Source: Ilex aquifolium (taxonomy: Eukaryota > Streptophyta > Magnoliopsida > Aquifoliales > Aquifoliaceae). From it: DNA of 64,000 nt. How positions within the stretch are numbered: position 1 is the stretch's first letter; every line of letters begins with the position of its first letter. Under the pieces are notes generated by a model. It made no database searches and had not been told where the DNA came from. It saw nothing but the letters and a program-made list of their open reading frames with translations. The position numbers were made by a program, and so were the translations under genes. This document shows positions 45,546-55,105 of the stretch, piece by piece. The stretch covers positions 6,662,001 through 6,726,000 of the forward strand of contig OX637402.1 in NCBI GenBank assembly GCA_951799425.1. The letters are read 5' to 3'.

Positions 45546-47127
45546 TGCTTGATCAAAAACCTTGTTGTTCCTAACCTCTTAACATTCTCCCTCAATGTAT
45601 ATGTATGATGTGTGTATGAAGGGGAGTGTCACTCTGAAATGATGTCAAAAGAAAGGGCAAGGGAATGGTGGAAAATGAAATGTGCAAGTGGGCAAAAGTG
45701 CTTCCCAAGCGCAAGAAAACTTTTGCGTGTCGTGTTTTACTTGGAGGTACTCCAAGGTCGTTTCCTCGGGGAAGGATGTGAATCATTTTGAAAGTGATTT
45801 CGGTGAAAAGAAAATGTAAAATCTTTTGTAGTTGAAGTTTGGTTTGTGAGTTGAGTTGTGATGAAATTGAAATAAAACAAGTGTTGGCTAATCCAAAGGG
45901 TTCACTCCAATGGGGATACCAAATCAACTCGAAACCTTCCTCCAATGGTGCGTAAATGAACGATTGATTCGTGGGAAGTGAGGGACTAAAAGGAAGTGAG
46001 ACTCCAAGCATAACCCGTGACAATGCCTACGGGATATCAAGGACTCACACTCTGGTCCACACTCAACCCAGTCAAACCGAACCATTATACACCGAGGGGA
46101 GGAAAGGGGATGAGTTGAGATGACATACCAAACGGGAGGTCTCCCTTGGATTAGCCAACTTAAAGATTTAGCTACTCATGGTTAAAAGAAAGACAACAAT
46201 GTAAATGAAAGACATTCTAGAACAACAAAGATTCTAGCTAAATAAATGCAAGAGAAGCATAAACTAGAAGAGAAAACATTCAATACCCATTTAAAGCTAA
46301 GATATTTAAGAACATAGAAGCATTAATGGTGAAAGCTTTAATGGAAGACTAAACTTGTAAACCACTTGAAATAAATGACATTAAAGACTTTTACTAGAAC
46401 TTAGAAGATCCTTACATGATAATGGAAGACAATGCATGGAAGAAAATGTAAAAGTCTCTACTTCTCTCTCTAACACTATTCATCTTCTTCCTAGAGCTTC
46501 TTTCACTATATTCTAATGTGTATTGCAATGTATATCCAGTAACATGGTGTATCTCCCTCCAAAAACGTCACTGGAGAGTCTCATAGCTGAGTGATGTGAT
46601 CTCCCTCCGTAGGTCTGCCAATAGGGGGGCTGGACAGGGTGGTGCAGACATTGTCTGCACACCCAGCATCACTCTCTTCTCTCTCCTCATTGATCACCAA
46701 GGCCTCAAAAGTCCAATGAGAGATGTGCAAGGGGTGTACATGGTATTGGAAGAGTCAGAGCAAGTGGGAGATTGCCTGTGGTAGGACCCTCAAGGCAGCA
46801 TAATCTGGGTTGTTTCAGCAGAGCGTACCGGTACGGCGTACCGGTACTGCGAACTCCAGTAGCCTCAGCGTACCGGTACAGTTTCTCTGGTTTTCTGATT
46901 TCTTGACTTCCTCACCTCCTGAGCTGTCTTCAAGCCATCCTTTCATCATCATTTACCTCAAACCATTTGGAAAGGCTTTAAGAAGCACCATTTATCACCC
47001 TTTATCTGCAAACACCACAAATCTTCGTTAATAGCTCAAGTAGCACAATTTCACTCATTTAATCCCCAAAAGCAAGTGAAAAAGGAATGTATTGGCACAT
47101 GAAATATACAATGTTTTGTGCTAATCA
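45546..47127 (-). mobile_element. Ath-C 5' LTR
   Basis: 1582 bp. On the minus strand it starts TGATTAGCACAAAACATTG and ends ATCAAGCA. Similar to sLTR-2 throughout. The right-hand flank is CACAC, in Ath-D integrase. No coding. Confidence 0.9.
46824..46879. repeat. GTACCGGTAC cassette (Ath-C LTR)
   Basis: Palindromes at 46824, 46838 and 46870 with spacer GCGAACTCCAGTAGCCTCAG. The following 100 bases (CTCCTGAGCT, CCTTTCATC, CTCAAA) resemble the Tek-1 LTR after its cassette. Confidence 0.85.
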
Positions 47128-47643
47128 CACACTGCCTACAAGATTGTCTTAGACATGTCTCCCTACCGGCTCGTCTATGGAAAGGCTTGCCATTTGCCAG
47201 TCGAAATGGAACACAAGGCCTATTGGGCCAAAAAGACTTTGAACTTCAATATGAGAGTGGCCGAAGAACATAGGAAGCTAGAATTGAATGAGTTGGAAGA
47301 GATTCGAAGAGACGCGTATGAGAGCTCTAAAATTTCTAAAGAGCGGGTTAAGATCTTTCATGACAAATCCATTGTGAGGAAGTCATTAGAGCCAGGCCAA
47401 AAAGTGCTCTTATACAACTCTCGTCTCTCGATTTTTCAAGGGAAACTCCGATCCCGTTGGGATGTTCCCTATCTTGTAAAGGTGGCCTACTCCAATGGAG
47501 CCATGGAAGTCACAAACCCTGAGGATGGTAGGAAATTCAAGGTCAATGGCCAAAGACTCAAGCCATTCTTTGAGGGTTTTGAAGGACAAGGAGTGGAGGA
47601 GGATTTGACGGATCCGATGTATCTGGAATTGGTGGAGAAGTAA
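47128..47643 (+). pseudogene. Ath-D integrase C-terminal fragment
   Basis: 172 codons in frame from the insertion break to TAA at 47641-47643: [74 protein letters not shown]. Open over its whole length, so Ath-D may have been coding-competent before Ath-C cut it. Without core and zinc domains it has no activity. Confidence 0.92.
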
Positions 47644-47843
47644 CTATTTTTTATGCTTTTTAGTGTACAGTCGCTTTTATTTACTTATGTTGTTTTTATT
47701 TCATTTTATTTACTTTACCTTGTCATATAGCATTGTTTTTCTTAGTTTCAGATATTTGTGCTTTTGTCATAGCTCAAGTGTGAGGTGTTCTCTAACCCTA
47801 CTCATCTTTTTACAGTCTTTCATTGCATATCATATCTTTTTGT

Positions 47844-47889
47844 TGCATTGAGGACAATGCATGAATCAAATTGGGGGGTGTGGTGCACC
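47844..47889 (+). promoter_or_regulatory. Internal hairpin plus G6 tract (Ath-D)
   Basis: Perfect stem TGCATTG/CAATGCA with loop AGGA (47844-47861), then TTGGGGGGTG (47871-47880) and GGTGCACC (47882-47889), 200 bases after the pol stop. Confidence 0.65.
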
Positions 47890-49745
47890 ATTTATATGTA
47901 CACCACTGTTTGTGGAGATGTTTTGTGGATAATACCAATTTTTGGGGTGAAAATTCACCTTTCACATAGCATACTGATTTTTGTTTACATTAGTCCAAAT
48001 TATGTGAAAAATTTGAAAAATTTTGTGAAAATATCTGAATGTTGATCTATATTCCTTTATTAAGAGTGCTTGGTTTGGATGATATGTTGATCTTTGTTTT
48101 GAACCTTGAACACATGAGCATATTATAGAACTTAATCCTAGGCGTAAGTATCACCTATGTATCTGCTTTTGAATTCAACCGTATGTGCTCATTGAATGTG
48201 TAATTTTGGCAATTTACGGATTGGATTCATATTTTAGGCTTGTCATGAATAGTGGAGATGAGTAAGGACCCATGAGAGCTTTAGTGCCAATCCTTTTTGG
48301 AGGGAACTTACGTTTACTCAAATAACAATTCTTCAAATTTTAAATTTGTTCAATAATCTCATCAAGCTTGTTTTGGCTAGGTGCATATGTGTAGTCGATT
48401 GACTTGTCTTGAAATGCATAAGGCTCCCCCATGCTTATCTAGAGGTGATCTTAGGCCATTTTTGAATACTTTGAGCCTTTGCCCTTTTTTCGTGTGAAAA
48501 TATTATCCTTAGTGCCGTGATTGAGCTTTAATTGAAATTCGTTTCTATGCCACACTTTTGACCAAGCCAGTGAAAATGATAAATATCTACCTTACCTTGG
48601 TGGTTCCTAGAGCTGAATATGAGTGATCGTAAAAGACAAGGAATTATGGTGTGGAAACTCAAACAAAGGGATAATTGATGCTGAAACTCAAGGAGTTCAA
48701 TGGAAAAAGAATGAAAATCCAAGAAAAGGAAGAAAAGGGATGAGAAGAAGAAAAGAATGATCAAAATAAAAGGAAAATGTTAAGGAAAAGAAAGAAAAGA
48801 AACAAAGAGTGTGGTGATGGTGTAAGAATGAAAATCCCATGAAAAGGGAGGTGTTTTTGAAATAAAAATAATTCACTCGGAACAACCCTCTTTGTTATCC
48901 TATATCCTTCGTTTCTTTTGCCTCAATATCACCCTAAGGCCCCATTATAACCCTTGAAGTCCTAAATGATATAGAGAAGCATGGGAGATGCATACTTTTA
49001 AATAAAAAGATGAGTTAGTTTTGCTACCCAATGCCCTAGCATTCTTTTCATGAGATTATGCCAAAGTTGCTTCATTTTCATACCTGAACTTCATTTTTGA
49101 ATTACATGTGAGCACACTTTGTTTTGTACACAAGATTCTATCTCACATGTACACATGGAGTGCATGCTAGGATAACTAGAGTGTGTTTTATTGTTAAGAG
49201 TGACATTTGGTGAGTTTTGCATTGAAGTTGAATTTGGCTAGCCATTCGAATGTGAATTTTGTTGTGTAAAGGCTCAAATTACTTATCCAATCCACACACA
49301 CACGAGTTTGAAAATGAATGTGTAGGTGCATACTTTAGACTAGTATTTAAGGCTATAGTGATGCTCATGTGTGCTTAGTTCGGCCATCTGAATAATGTGT
49401 TAAATAGCTCCATGCTTGCAGAATAGGGGAATATTGCTCAAGTTTTTGATATTTGAAAATTTAGGAATGCCCTTATTGTTTGAATTCATGTTTTACATTT
49501 TGGGTATTCATTTTGGTAGTTTAAAGTAGAAATCCATGTCTTATACTTTGAAAACATCAAAATCTTAAATCATGTTGCAGTTTCAGAAATGATTTTGGGC
49601 ATGATCAACCAATTGTGGTTCATATATGTGGTTCAAGTTTTTGGTAGGATAGATGTCATAAATAGGGTGTTAGGATGTTTTGGAGTTGAGAAAAGTGGGA
49701 GTGGATGTGAATTTTTGAACTAAGGAATGGTTTTGCAGCAAAGGC

Positions 49746-49861
49746 AAAACCTTCCAGAAGGTTTTGATCGACCTTTCGGAAGGTTTTACCTACTGTAATT
49801 TTTGTCTCAGCCAGTAAGCAAAACCTTCCGGAAGGTTTTGATCGACCTTCCGGAAGGTTTT
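49746..49861. repeat. CCTTCCGGAAGG palindrome cassette (Ath-D 3' region)
   Basis: Four palindromic units (the second with a CTTTCGG change and the first with CCAG), in two pairs joined by GATCGA, around a spacer with CCTACTG and GCCAGTAAGC. It sits about 2.1 kb after the pol stop, exactly where Ath-A and Ath-E carry GTACCGGTAC cassettes. Confidence 0.88.
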
Positions 49862-50149
49862 GCCCAGAAAACCAAAAACGAAGGTTTTAAGTTCGAAAAT
49901 TTTGAAAAACCCTACACTTTTCCAATCTATCTCTTGCTCCCAAATCCTCTCCTCTTCTCCTACTCCCTTCTAATCTTCAAAATACCTCTCCCAAACTTTA
50001 AATTTCCAAGTTTCTCTTGATTAGGGTTCAAATTTTAGAGTGTTTAGCAGAAAATCCCAAGTGTTCTTTAAGGAAACCTTAGATCCTCACTCTTGCCCAA
50101 ATTTCTCAATTCCTCTTTGATCTTTTTCAAATTCCTCAACTCTTGTGTT

Positions 50150-51483
50150 ATGGCTCGTGTGAATGGATTGACCATGGCGGTATGGGAACCATTGGAGAAT
50201 CTATGGTGGTTGATTATGACGCTTCTTGGTATCGGGGCACTGTTGTCCCTCATGGCCCGTACCAAGACGATGGACCCCGAGTCTCCACCACCCATAGGCT
50301 CTAGCTCCAGGAAGAGAGCCGGGGAGGGTCCTAGCTCCCAAGATAGGGAGGAGCAGAGGACGAAGGCGAGGCACGACACCCGGAGACAAAGGATTGAGGA
50401 TAAGGGTGTAACATGTGAGAGATATGTTGACAAAGCCTCTCTTGGACCTTGGGATGAGGTTGTACAAATAATTGAGGCACGGGGATTAAAGGTATGGTTT
50501 GAGGAGGTGAGGGGGTACGACTTGGGTATGTGCCATGAGTTTTACTAGAAATTATCAGTGTTTGGTGATGATGGGAATAGGTTGAGGACTAATGTGCGGG
50601 GGAAGACCTTTGAGGTGACCCCCGCCACTATCTCTACTGTGTTGGAGTATGAGAGGCCTCCCCCGACCACCCCGGTCTACCCACAAAATGTGGACGGGGG
50701 TAGGACTCTCTTGGACTACGTGACCCTCACCTATGAGGACCCGACCACATTCAAAGGAACGACGTTGGTCAAGGGCCTCAAGCATGCATACGGGTTATGA
50801 ATAAAGTGTTGCACTACAACTTGATACCCCGGGGTTCAGAAAAGAACCCAAACATTGAGAAACTGGCCTTGCTCCACGCCTTCATGACTAGGGTGCCTAT
50901 GGATGTGGCGTATTTGATTTGGGTGGAGATGAGGGAGTTTGCCCAGGCCGCAAAGCCAAAGGCAAATCTCCTATTTGGTAGCTTCGTCACCAAGTTGCGC
51001 GCTCACGCCAAGGTGAAGCACTACGCGCATGATGTTTTGCTCCCCCTAGAGACTGGAGCCATAGGAAAGTCCAGCAGTCAGAAGAGGGTTGCTAGGACTG
51101 GGGGTGAGAGACCTAGGGCTGGGGGGACAGAGCCATCTGCAGTCGGGCCGTCTTCGTCAGCACCTCCACCAGCTACTGCTGCACCTGCTCCCGCACCTAC
51201 TCCTGCCCGTACCATTCCGCAGTGCCTTGATGCATTAGAGTCCACTATGCACGGCCTGTCGATCATGGTTACGAGGCTCTTCCAACACACAGTCCCGGGT
51301 GAGCCTGTCTCCGGAGGACCACCACCACCCCCACAACCTCCAGCTAGACCCTCAGCCTCTGTTCCTGTGCCTTCTACGATTGTGGAGGTGGGAGATGATG
51401 ACGATGACGAGGAGGAGTTAGAGTCTGAGTCCGAGGAGTCATAGACCGAGGAGGAGGATGCATTCAATGATGGGGAGGATTGA
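50150..51483 (+). pseudogene. Ath-D 3' ORF (broken), env-like position
   Basis: Homologue of the Ath-E ORF at 63443. The core starts at ATG 50252 (MARTKTMDPESPPP). The open frame extends upstream to ATG 50150, adding a hydrophobic segment (LWWLIMTLLGIGALLSL) absent from Ath-E. Conserved parts: VTCERYVDKASLGP, WFEEVRGYDLGM, NVRGKTFEVTP, YPQNVDGG, KGLKHAYG. Breaks: TAG at 50546-50548, a frameshift near 50797 and TAG at 51442-51444. The C-terminal third is Pro/Ala-rich, then acidic (DDDDDEEELESESEES). It resembles the protein often annotated 'putative plant transposon protein' in plant Athila-type elements (from memory). Function unknown; the env-like label rests only on position. Confidence 0.78.
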
Positions 51484-51804
51484 GGATTTTTGGTTTTTGT
51501 TTTGAATTGTGGTTGTACATAGATAGGGTTTCTTGTGTCGGTTAGTAGAAGTATCTTTAGGTTTTGGCCGTTTTGTTTTGGAACTTGAACCCTATGTAAA
51601 TAAATTTTTCTTTGAAATGATCAATGAAATGCCACATTTGTTTTGTTTTATCATTGCCCAAAGCTATTTATTTTAATTGCAATGTGATTTATGCTTTTTG
51701 TGTGTTTGAATGTTTGCTTATATAAATAGATGTTTAATATAGTTTATAGCCATGGTTTGAAATAATGTTTGCTAGGGACTAGCAAAACTCAAGTTGAGGG
51801 GTGT
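51484..51804 (+). promoter_or_regulatory. Ath-D 3' end: terminal hairpin and PPT
   Basis: Stem-loop TTTGCTAGGGACTAGCAAA (51768-51786), then AAGTTGAGGGGTG (51791-51803), matching element F just before its 3' LTR. The preceding 280 bases are AT-rich with no gene. The Ath-D LTR is missing because element G begins at 51805. Confidence 0.75.
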
Positions 51805-51890
51805 TGTGACACCCCAAAATTTCGGTGTTCGTAATTTACCCATGATTAATTCGAATTAAGCTAAGATATCAATACGCTCTGATACCAAGC
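51805..51890 (-). mobile_element. Element G: LTR-end remnant and primer site
   Basis: TGTGACACCCC at 51805 looks like an LTR end on the minus strand. It is followed within 75 bases by GCTCTGATACCA (51876-51887), the reverse complement of the tRNA-iMet primer site TGGTATCAGAGC, and three bases later by another LTR end. The whole coding region appears deleted between these points. The assignment of the first 70 bases is uncertain. Confidence 0.55.
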
Positions 51891-53293
51891 TGTGACACCC
51901 CTAAAACCGGGGGTCCTTTGTCAACCCGTTGAAATACCCGTAAATGCTGCATAACTCGACACCATGACACCACAATAAAAAGTTTGGACAGAGTCTCCCT
52001 TGTACCGGGAACTCCCAAACGCATGACTTGTGTACATTTAAACCACATGACCCATCCGAGGTCCAATATACATCAATTTATCCTTATTTAATGTCCATTT
52101 ATATCATTTAAATAAAAGAACCCAAAGTCCAAAAATATGGCACATTATTCTTAAAATTTCAGATTTTTGGAAAACCTTTTGGAAGGTTTTGCCCACTAGA
52201 AAATTCCTTCCGGAAGGTTTTGGTCGACCTTCCGGAAGGTTTTGCCTACTGGAAAAGTTCTTCCAGAAGGTTTTCATCGACCTTCCGGAAGGTTTTGCCT
52301 ATTTTCCTACGATTCCTTCCTCCTTCAATTCCAATCTATTCCAAACTCATTCAAAACCATCCCAACACATGTATAATGAAGTTTTTTATATAAGACATGG
52401 TTCATAAGTTCTATTAGAATCATTTCCAAATATTTACATGCCCAAAATCAAATTTCACAAGGTTTTACAAAAACTCTAAGTTAAAGCCACATTTCGGCTT
52501 TTCTTCCTCCTTAAGGGCCCGAATGAGAGCCGTCCACCGGCGTGTAGCCCGCACCTGAAATATTTTCCCATAAAGGGTGAGCCACGCTCAGTAGGGTATC
52601 TCCTAAAGAGGCTACTCCCCAACCTAAGTGCATATGAAATGTTCACATGCAATTTCAACAAGCAACATACATTCCAAACAAGAATATGCAATTCAATGTT
52701 GGAATTCTATCATGTCATGCCATGAAATGAGATGAGACTCACTCATGCATTTTAACCCGAGCCCTCACTGGCTCCCATAACACAATGCAATGCCAATGTG
52801 TGATAAATCCGTCATTGATGAATTACATCCAATGATCATTTTGAAATAAAAGTCATGTGTTTATAAAAAACCAAATCATTGTTGGATGTTACACATCGAA
52901 TGACTATTTTATAGAACAAAATCATGTGCCTTTGTTGGGTATCGGATTTTGGAATCACACCGCTGGTTCCATACACCGTTACACTTTTCTGAAAGTTCAC
53001 CTCAGGGGAGTGTATGAACCAGGTAGCCAGGTCTTGCACCCGAGGGAGAGTCTAGCCCTGCTTGCTATACCCGACACAAGTTTTTCATGCAACCATGCTA
53101 CTTAGTCGAACCATCGGCCCAACTATCCCGAGCCCACTTATCAACCACCAAGAATAGTGTTTGATCCACAATATGCACACACACCCATACTCATGTCAAT
53201 GCCCACGAATGAGATGCCTCCGTGTAAATGCAATGTAATGAACCATTGCAATATCAATGTCATGTCCCATGCTATGAATGCCATATGGATCAT
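51891..53293 (-). mobile_element. Element G 5' LTR (Tekay-like), cut by Ath-E
   Basis: Starts in plus coordinates TGTGACACCCCTAAAACC beside the PBS and shares blocks with the Tekay-like LTR at 4424 (CAGAGTCTCC, GTGAGC blocks), so it is a related family in minus orientation. It carries a CCTTCCGGAAGG cassette at 52171-52296. It ends at 53293 where the Ath-E LTR begins, so the rest should lie beyond the 3' end of Ath-E. No gene seen. Confidence 0.65.
52171..52296. repeat. CCTTCCGGAAGG palindrome cassette (element G LTR)
   Basis: Six units of AAACCTTCCGGAAGGTTT with zero to two changes, in pairs joined by GTCGA or ATCGA, with spacers CCCACTAGAAAATT and CCTACTGGAAAAG. The CTACTGGAA spacer core is also found in the GTACCGGTAC cassettes of F and Ath-E. 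Confidence 0.88.
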
Positions 53294-54947
53294 TGATTAG
53301 CACACAACTTTGTATATTTTTAAGATGCTAATCAACTCATTTCACTTGCTTTTGAGCTTTAAATAATCTAAGTTATGATGATTGAAGTCTTAACATCAAT
53401 TTGTTGTTTTGTAGTTGAATGAAGCTAAATATGGCCTTTAAAGACCCTCCCATACCACTTGGGATGAAAGGAGTTGAAATGATAGTTTGAGGATAGATCG
53501 GGAGCAAAGAAATCAAGAAATTCAGAAAAGGATGCATAACAGTACCGGTACCCAGTACCGGTACTGAAAACCTACTGGAATCGCAGTACCGGTACTCGGT
53601 ACCGGTACCAAATGGTACCGGTACCCAGTACCGGTACTGATTTCCTGAAGTGCTCAAATTCTGCAGATCTGCTCAGCTGTCTTGTGGACCCCTCCATGCT
53701 TTTCTCTGACACGCCCACCTTACTGTTCATCATGATTCACACTCCCTTCTAGACTTGTGGAGTTAAGGCATTGAATGAAGAGTGAGAGGATGGGATGTGC
53801 TGGGTGTGCAGACATGCTCTGCCACCCCCTGTCTTTCCCTGGCTGCTGCATCCCTATGAAGGAAAATCACATCTGTAGACCCACTTCTCTCTCGAGGCAC
53901 GTTTTTGGAAAAGGAAGAGTCTCCTGCAAGAAAAGGGGGCATGTATTACATTAGATAGTTTTTTAGAGAGAGAAGCTCTGGCGAGGAAGACAATGAATAG
54001 TAGTTTTAGAGAGAGAAAGTGGTGATTTTTGCATTTCTTTTGCTGCATTATCTTGTAATCAATGGTAGGAACCTTTATATCATGAATGAATGCCATTAAT
54101 GTCATTTTCCCTTATGTGATTGCTAGTTTAATGCTCCCATTTAAGTTCTACCATTAATGCTTCAAAAGTTATTCATGTTCATAGCTATAAAATAGATTTT
54201 CATGCCATTCACTTCTAGTCTATGATTTCTTGTGCTTAGGTACTTCAAAACTCCATAGCCTTAGAATGCATTACCTTTACATTATCATGTCTAGTTCAAG
54301 TATGAGTAGCTAAGCACTTTTTGTTGGCAAGACCAAGGGGAATCCTCATTTGGGGTATACCATTTCAACTCTTTCTACACCCTCCCTTTAGAGTCCCATG
54401 GTTCGGTTTGACCGGATTGAAGGTGGATGATTTGGTGAGTCTTTGATAACCCGTAGGCCTAGTCACGGTTTATGCTTAGGCACTCACCATCATCATCCTC
54501 GGCTTTCCGTGAATCAACCGTTCATTCTTGCTCAATCGGAGGAGTGTTTTGAGTTGAGATAGTATACCCATTGGAGGGATCTCTTGGAATTGCCAACACT
54601 TGTTTTCTCATTCTAATTTCACCAACACACACTTCACCAAACAATTTCCAACAACAAGAATTTTACACTTTCTTTTCCCAAATCACTTTCAAATTGGTTT
54701 ACTTCCTTCCCCGTGGAAACGACCTTGGAATACCACCAAGTAAAAGACGACCCACGAAAGTTTCCTTGCGATTGGGGAGCATTTTTGTGCATGCAACTAT
54801 CACATTCCCATTGACTTATATCCTTCCCTATTGCCCTTTCTTTTCACACTATCCTAAAGGGGGAGAAATCCTTCCTTCCGCTCATACATTGCATCATTTG
54901 AGGGATAGTAATTAGGGGTTAGGAATAGGCTTGTTTTTGCTCAATCA
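53294..54947 (+). mobile_element. Ath-E 5' LTR
   Basis: 1654 bp, starts TGATTAGCACACAACTTTG and ends CTCAATCA. Similar to other Athila-type LTRs here, with the cassette at 53542-53637. No coding. Confidence 0.92.
53542..53637. repeat. GTACCGGTAC cassette, 6 copies (Ath-E LTR)
   Basis: Palindromes at 53542 and 53555, spacer CCTACTGGAATCGC, then 53586, 53599, 53615 and 53628. Spacing is 13, then 13, 16, 13. Confidence 0.92.
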
Positions 54948-54950
54948 TTT

Positions 54951-54968
54951 TGGCGCCGTTGCCGGGGA
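54951..54968 (+). promoter_or_regulatory. Primer binding site, tRNA-Asp (Ath-E)
   Basis: TGGCGCCGTTGCCGGGGA, three bases after the LTR, intact. A leader of about 137 bases follows before the gag ATG. Confidence 0.95.
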
Positions 54969-55105
54969 AGGCTAGTGTCAAATCAAGGAAGTGATTTCCG
55001 AACAACGGAGGTAAGTCCCGTGATCTTCATCACGGGCTGAGGTACGTTGTCTTGTGTACATATTCTTGTTTGTTTATAATTTCATTTGTATAGATATCTT
55101 GTTGC

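Larger units (their letters stand above)
37641..47127 (-). mobile_element. Ath-C: decayed Athila-type element lacking its 3' end
   Basis: Minus strand: 5' LTR (45546-47127), PBS, gag, pol and 3' noncoding region, cut at 37641 where Tek-1 abuts. Its 3' ORF and 3' LTR are missing. At its right end it interrupts the integrase of Ath-D. Many stops and frameshifts. Confidence 0.9.
47644..50149 (+). other. Ath-D 3' noncoding region
   Basis: Between the pol stop and the 3' ORF. Holds the hairpin/G6 module (47844-47889), a purine-rich tract (about 48665-48815) and the CCTTCCGGAAGG cassette (49746-49861). No gene seen. Confidence 0.8.
47128..51804 (+). mobile_element. Ath-D: 3' part of an Athila-type element
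   Basis: Retains the end of integrase, the 3' noncoding region, a palindrome cassette of the CCTTCCGGAAGG type, the broken 3' ORF and the terminal hairpin/PPT. Its 5' part is missing to the left of Ath-C, and its 3' LTR is replaced at 51805 by element G. It shows the full order of the Athila 3' half, which is incomplete in Ath-A, C and E. Confidence 0.88.

Noticed and set aside
50150-51483. Calling the 3' ORF an envelope gene
   Set aside because: No fusion peptide, cleavage site or C-terminal anchor is visible, and the Ath-E copy has no membrane segment; only its position is env-like.
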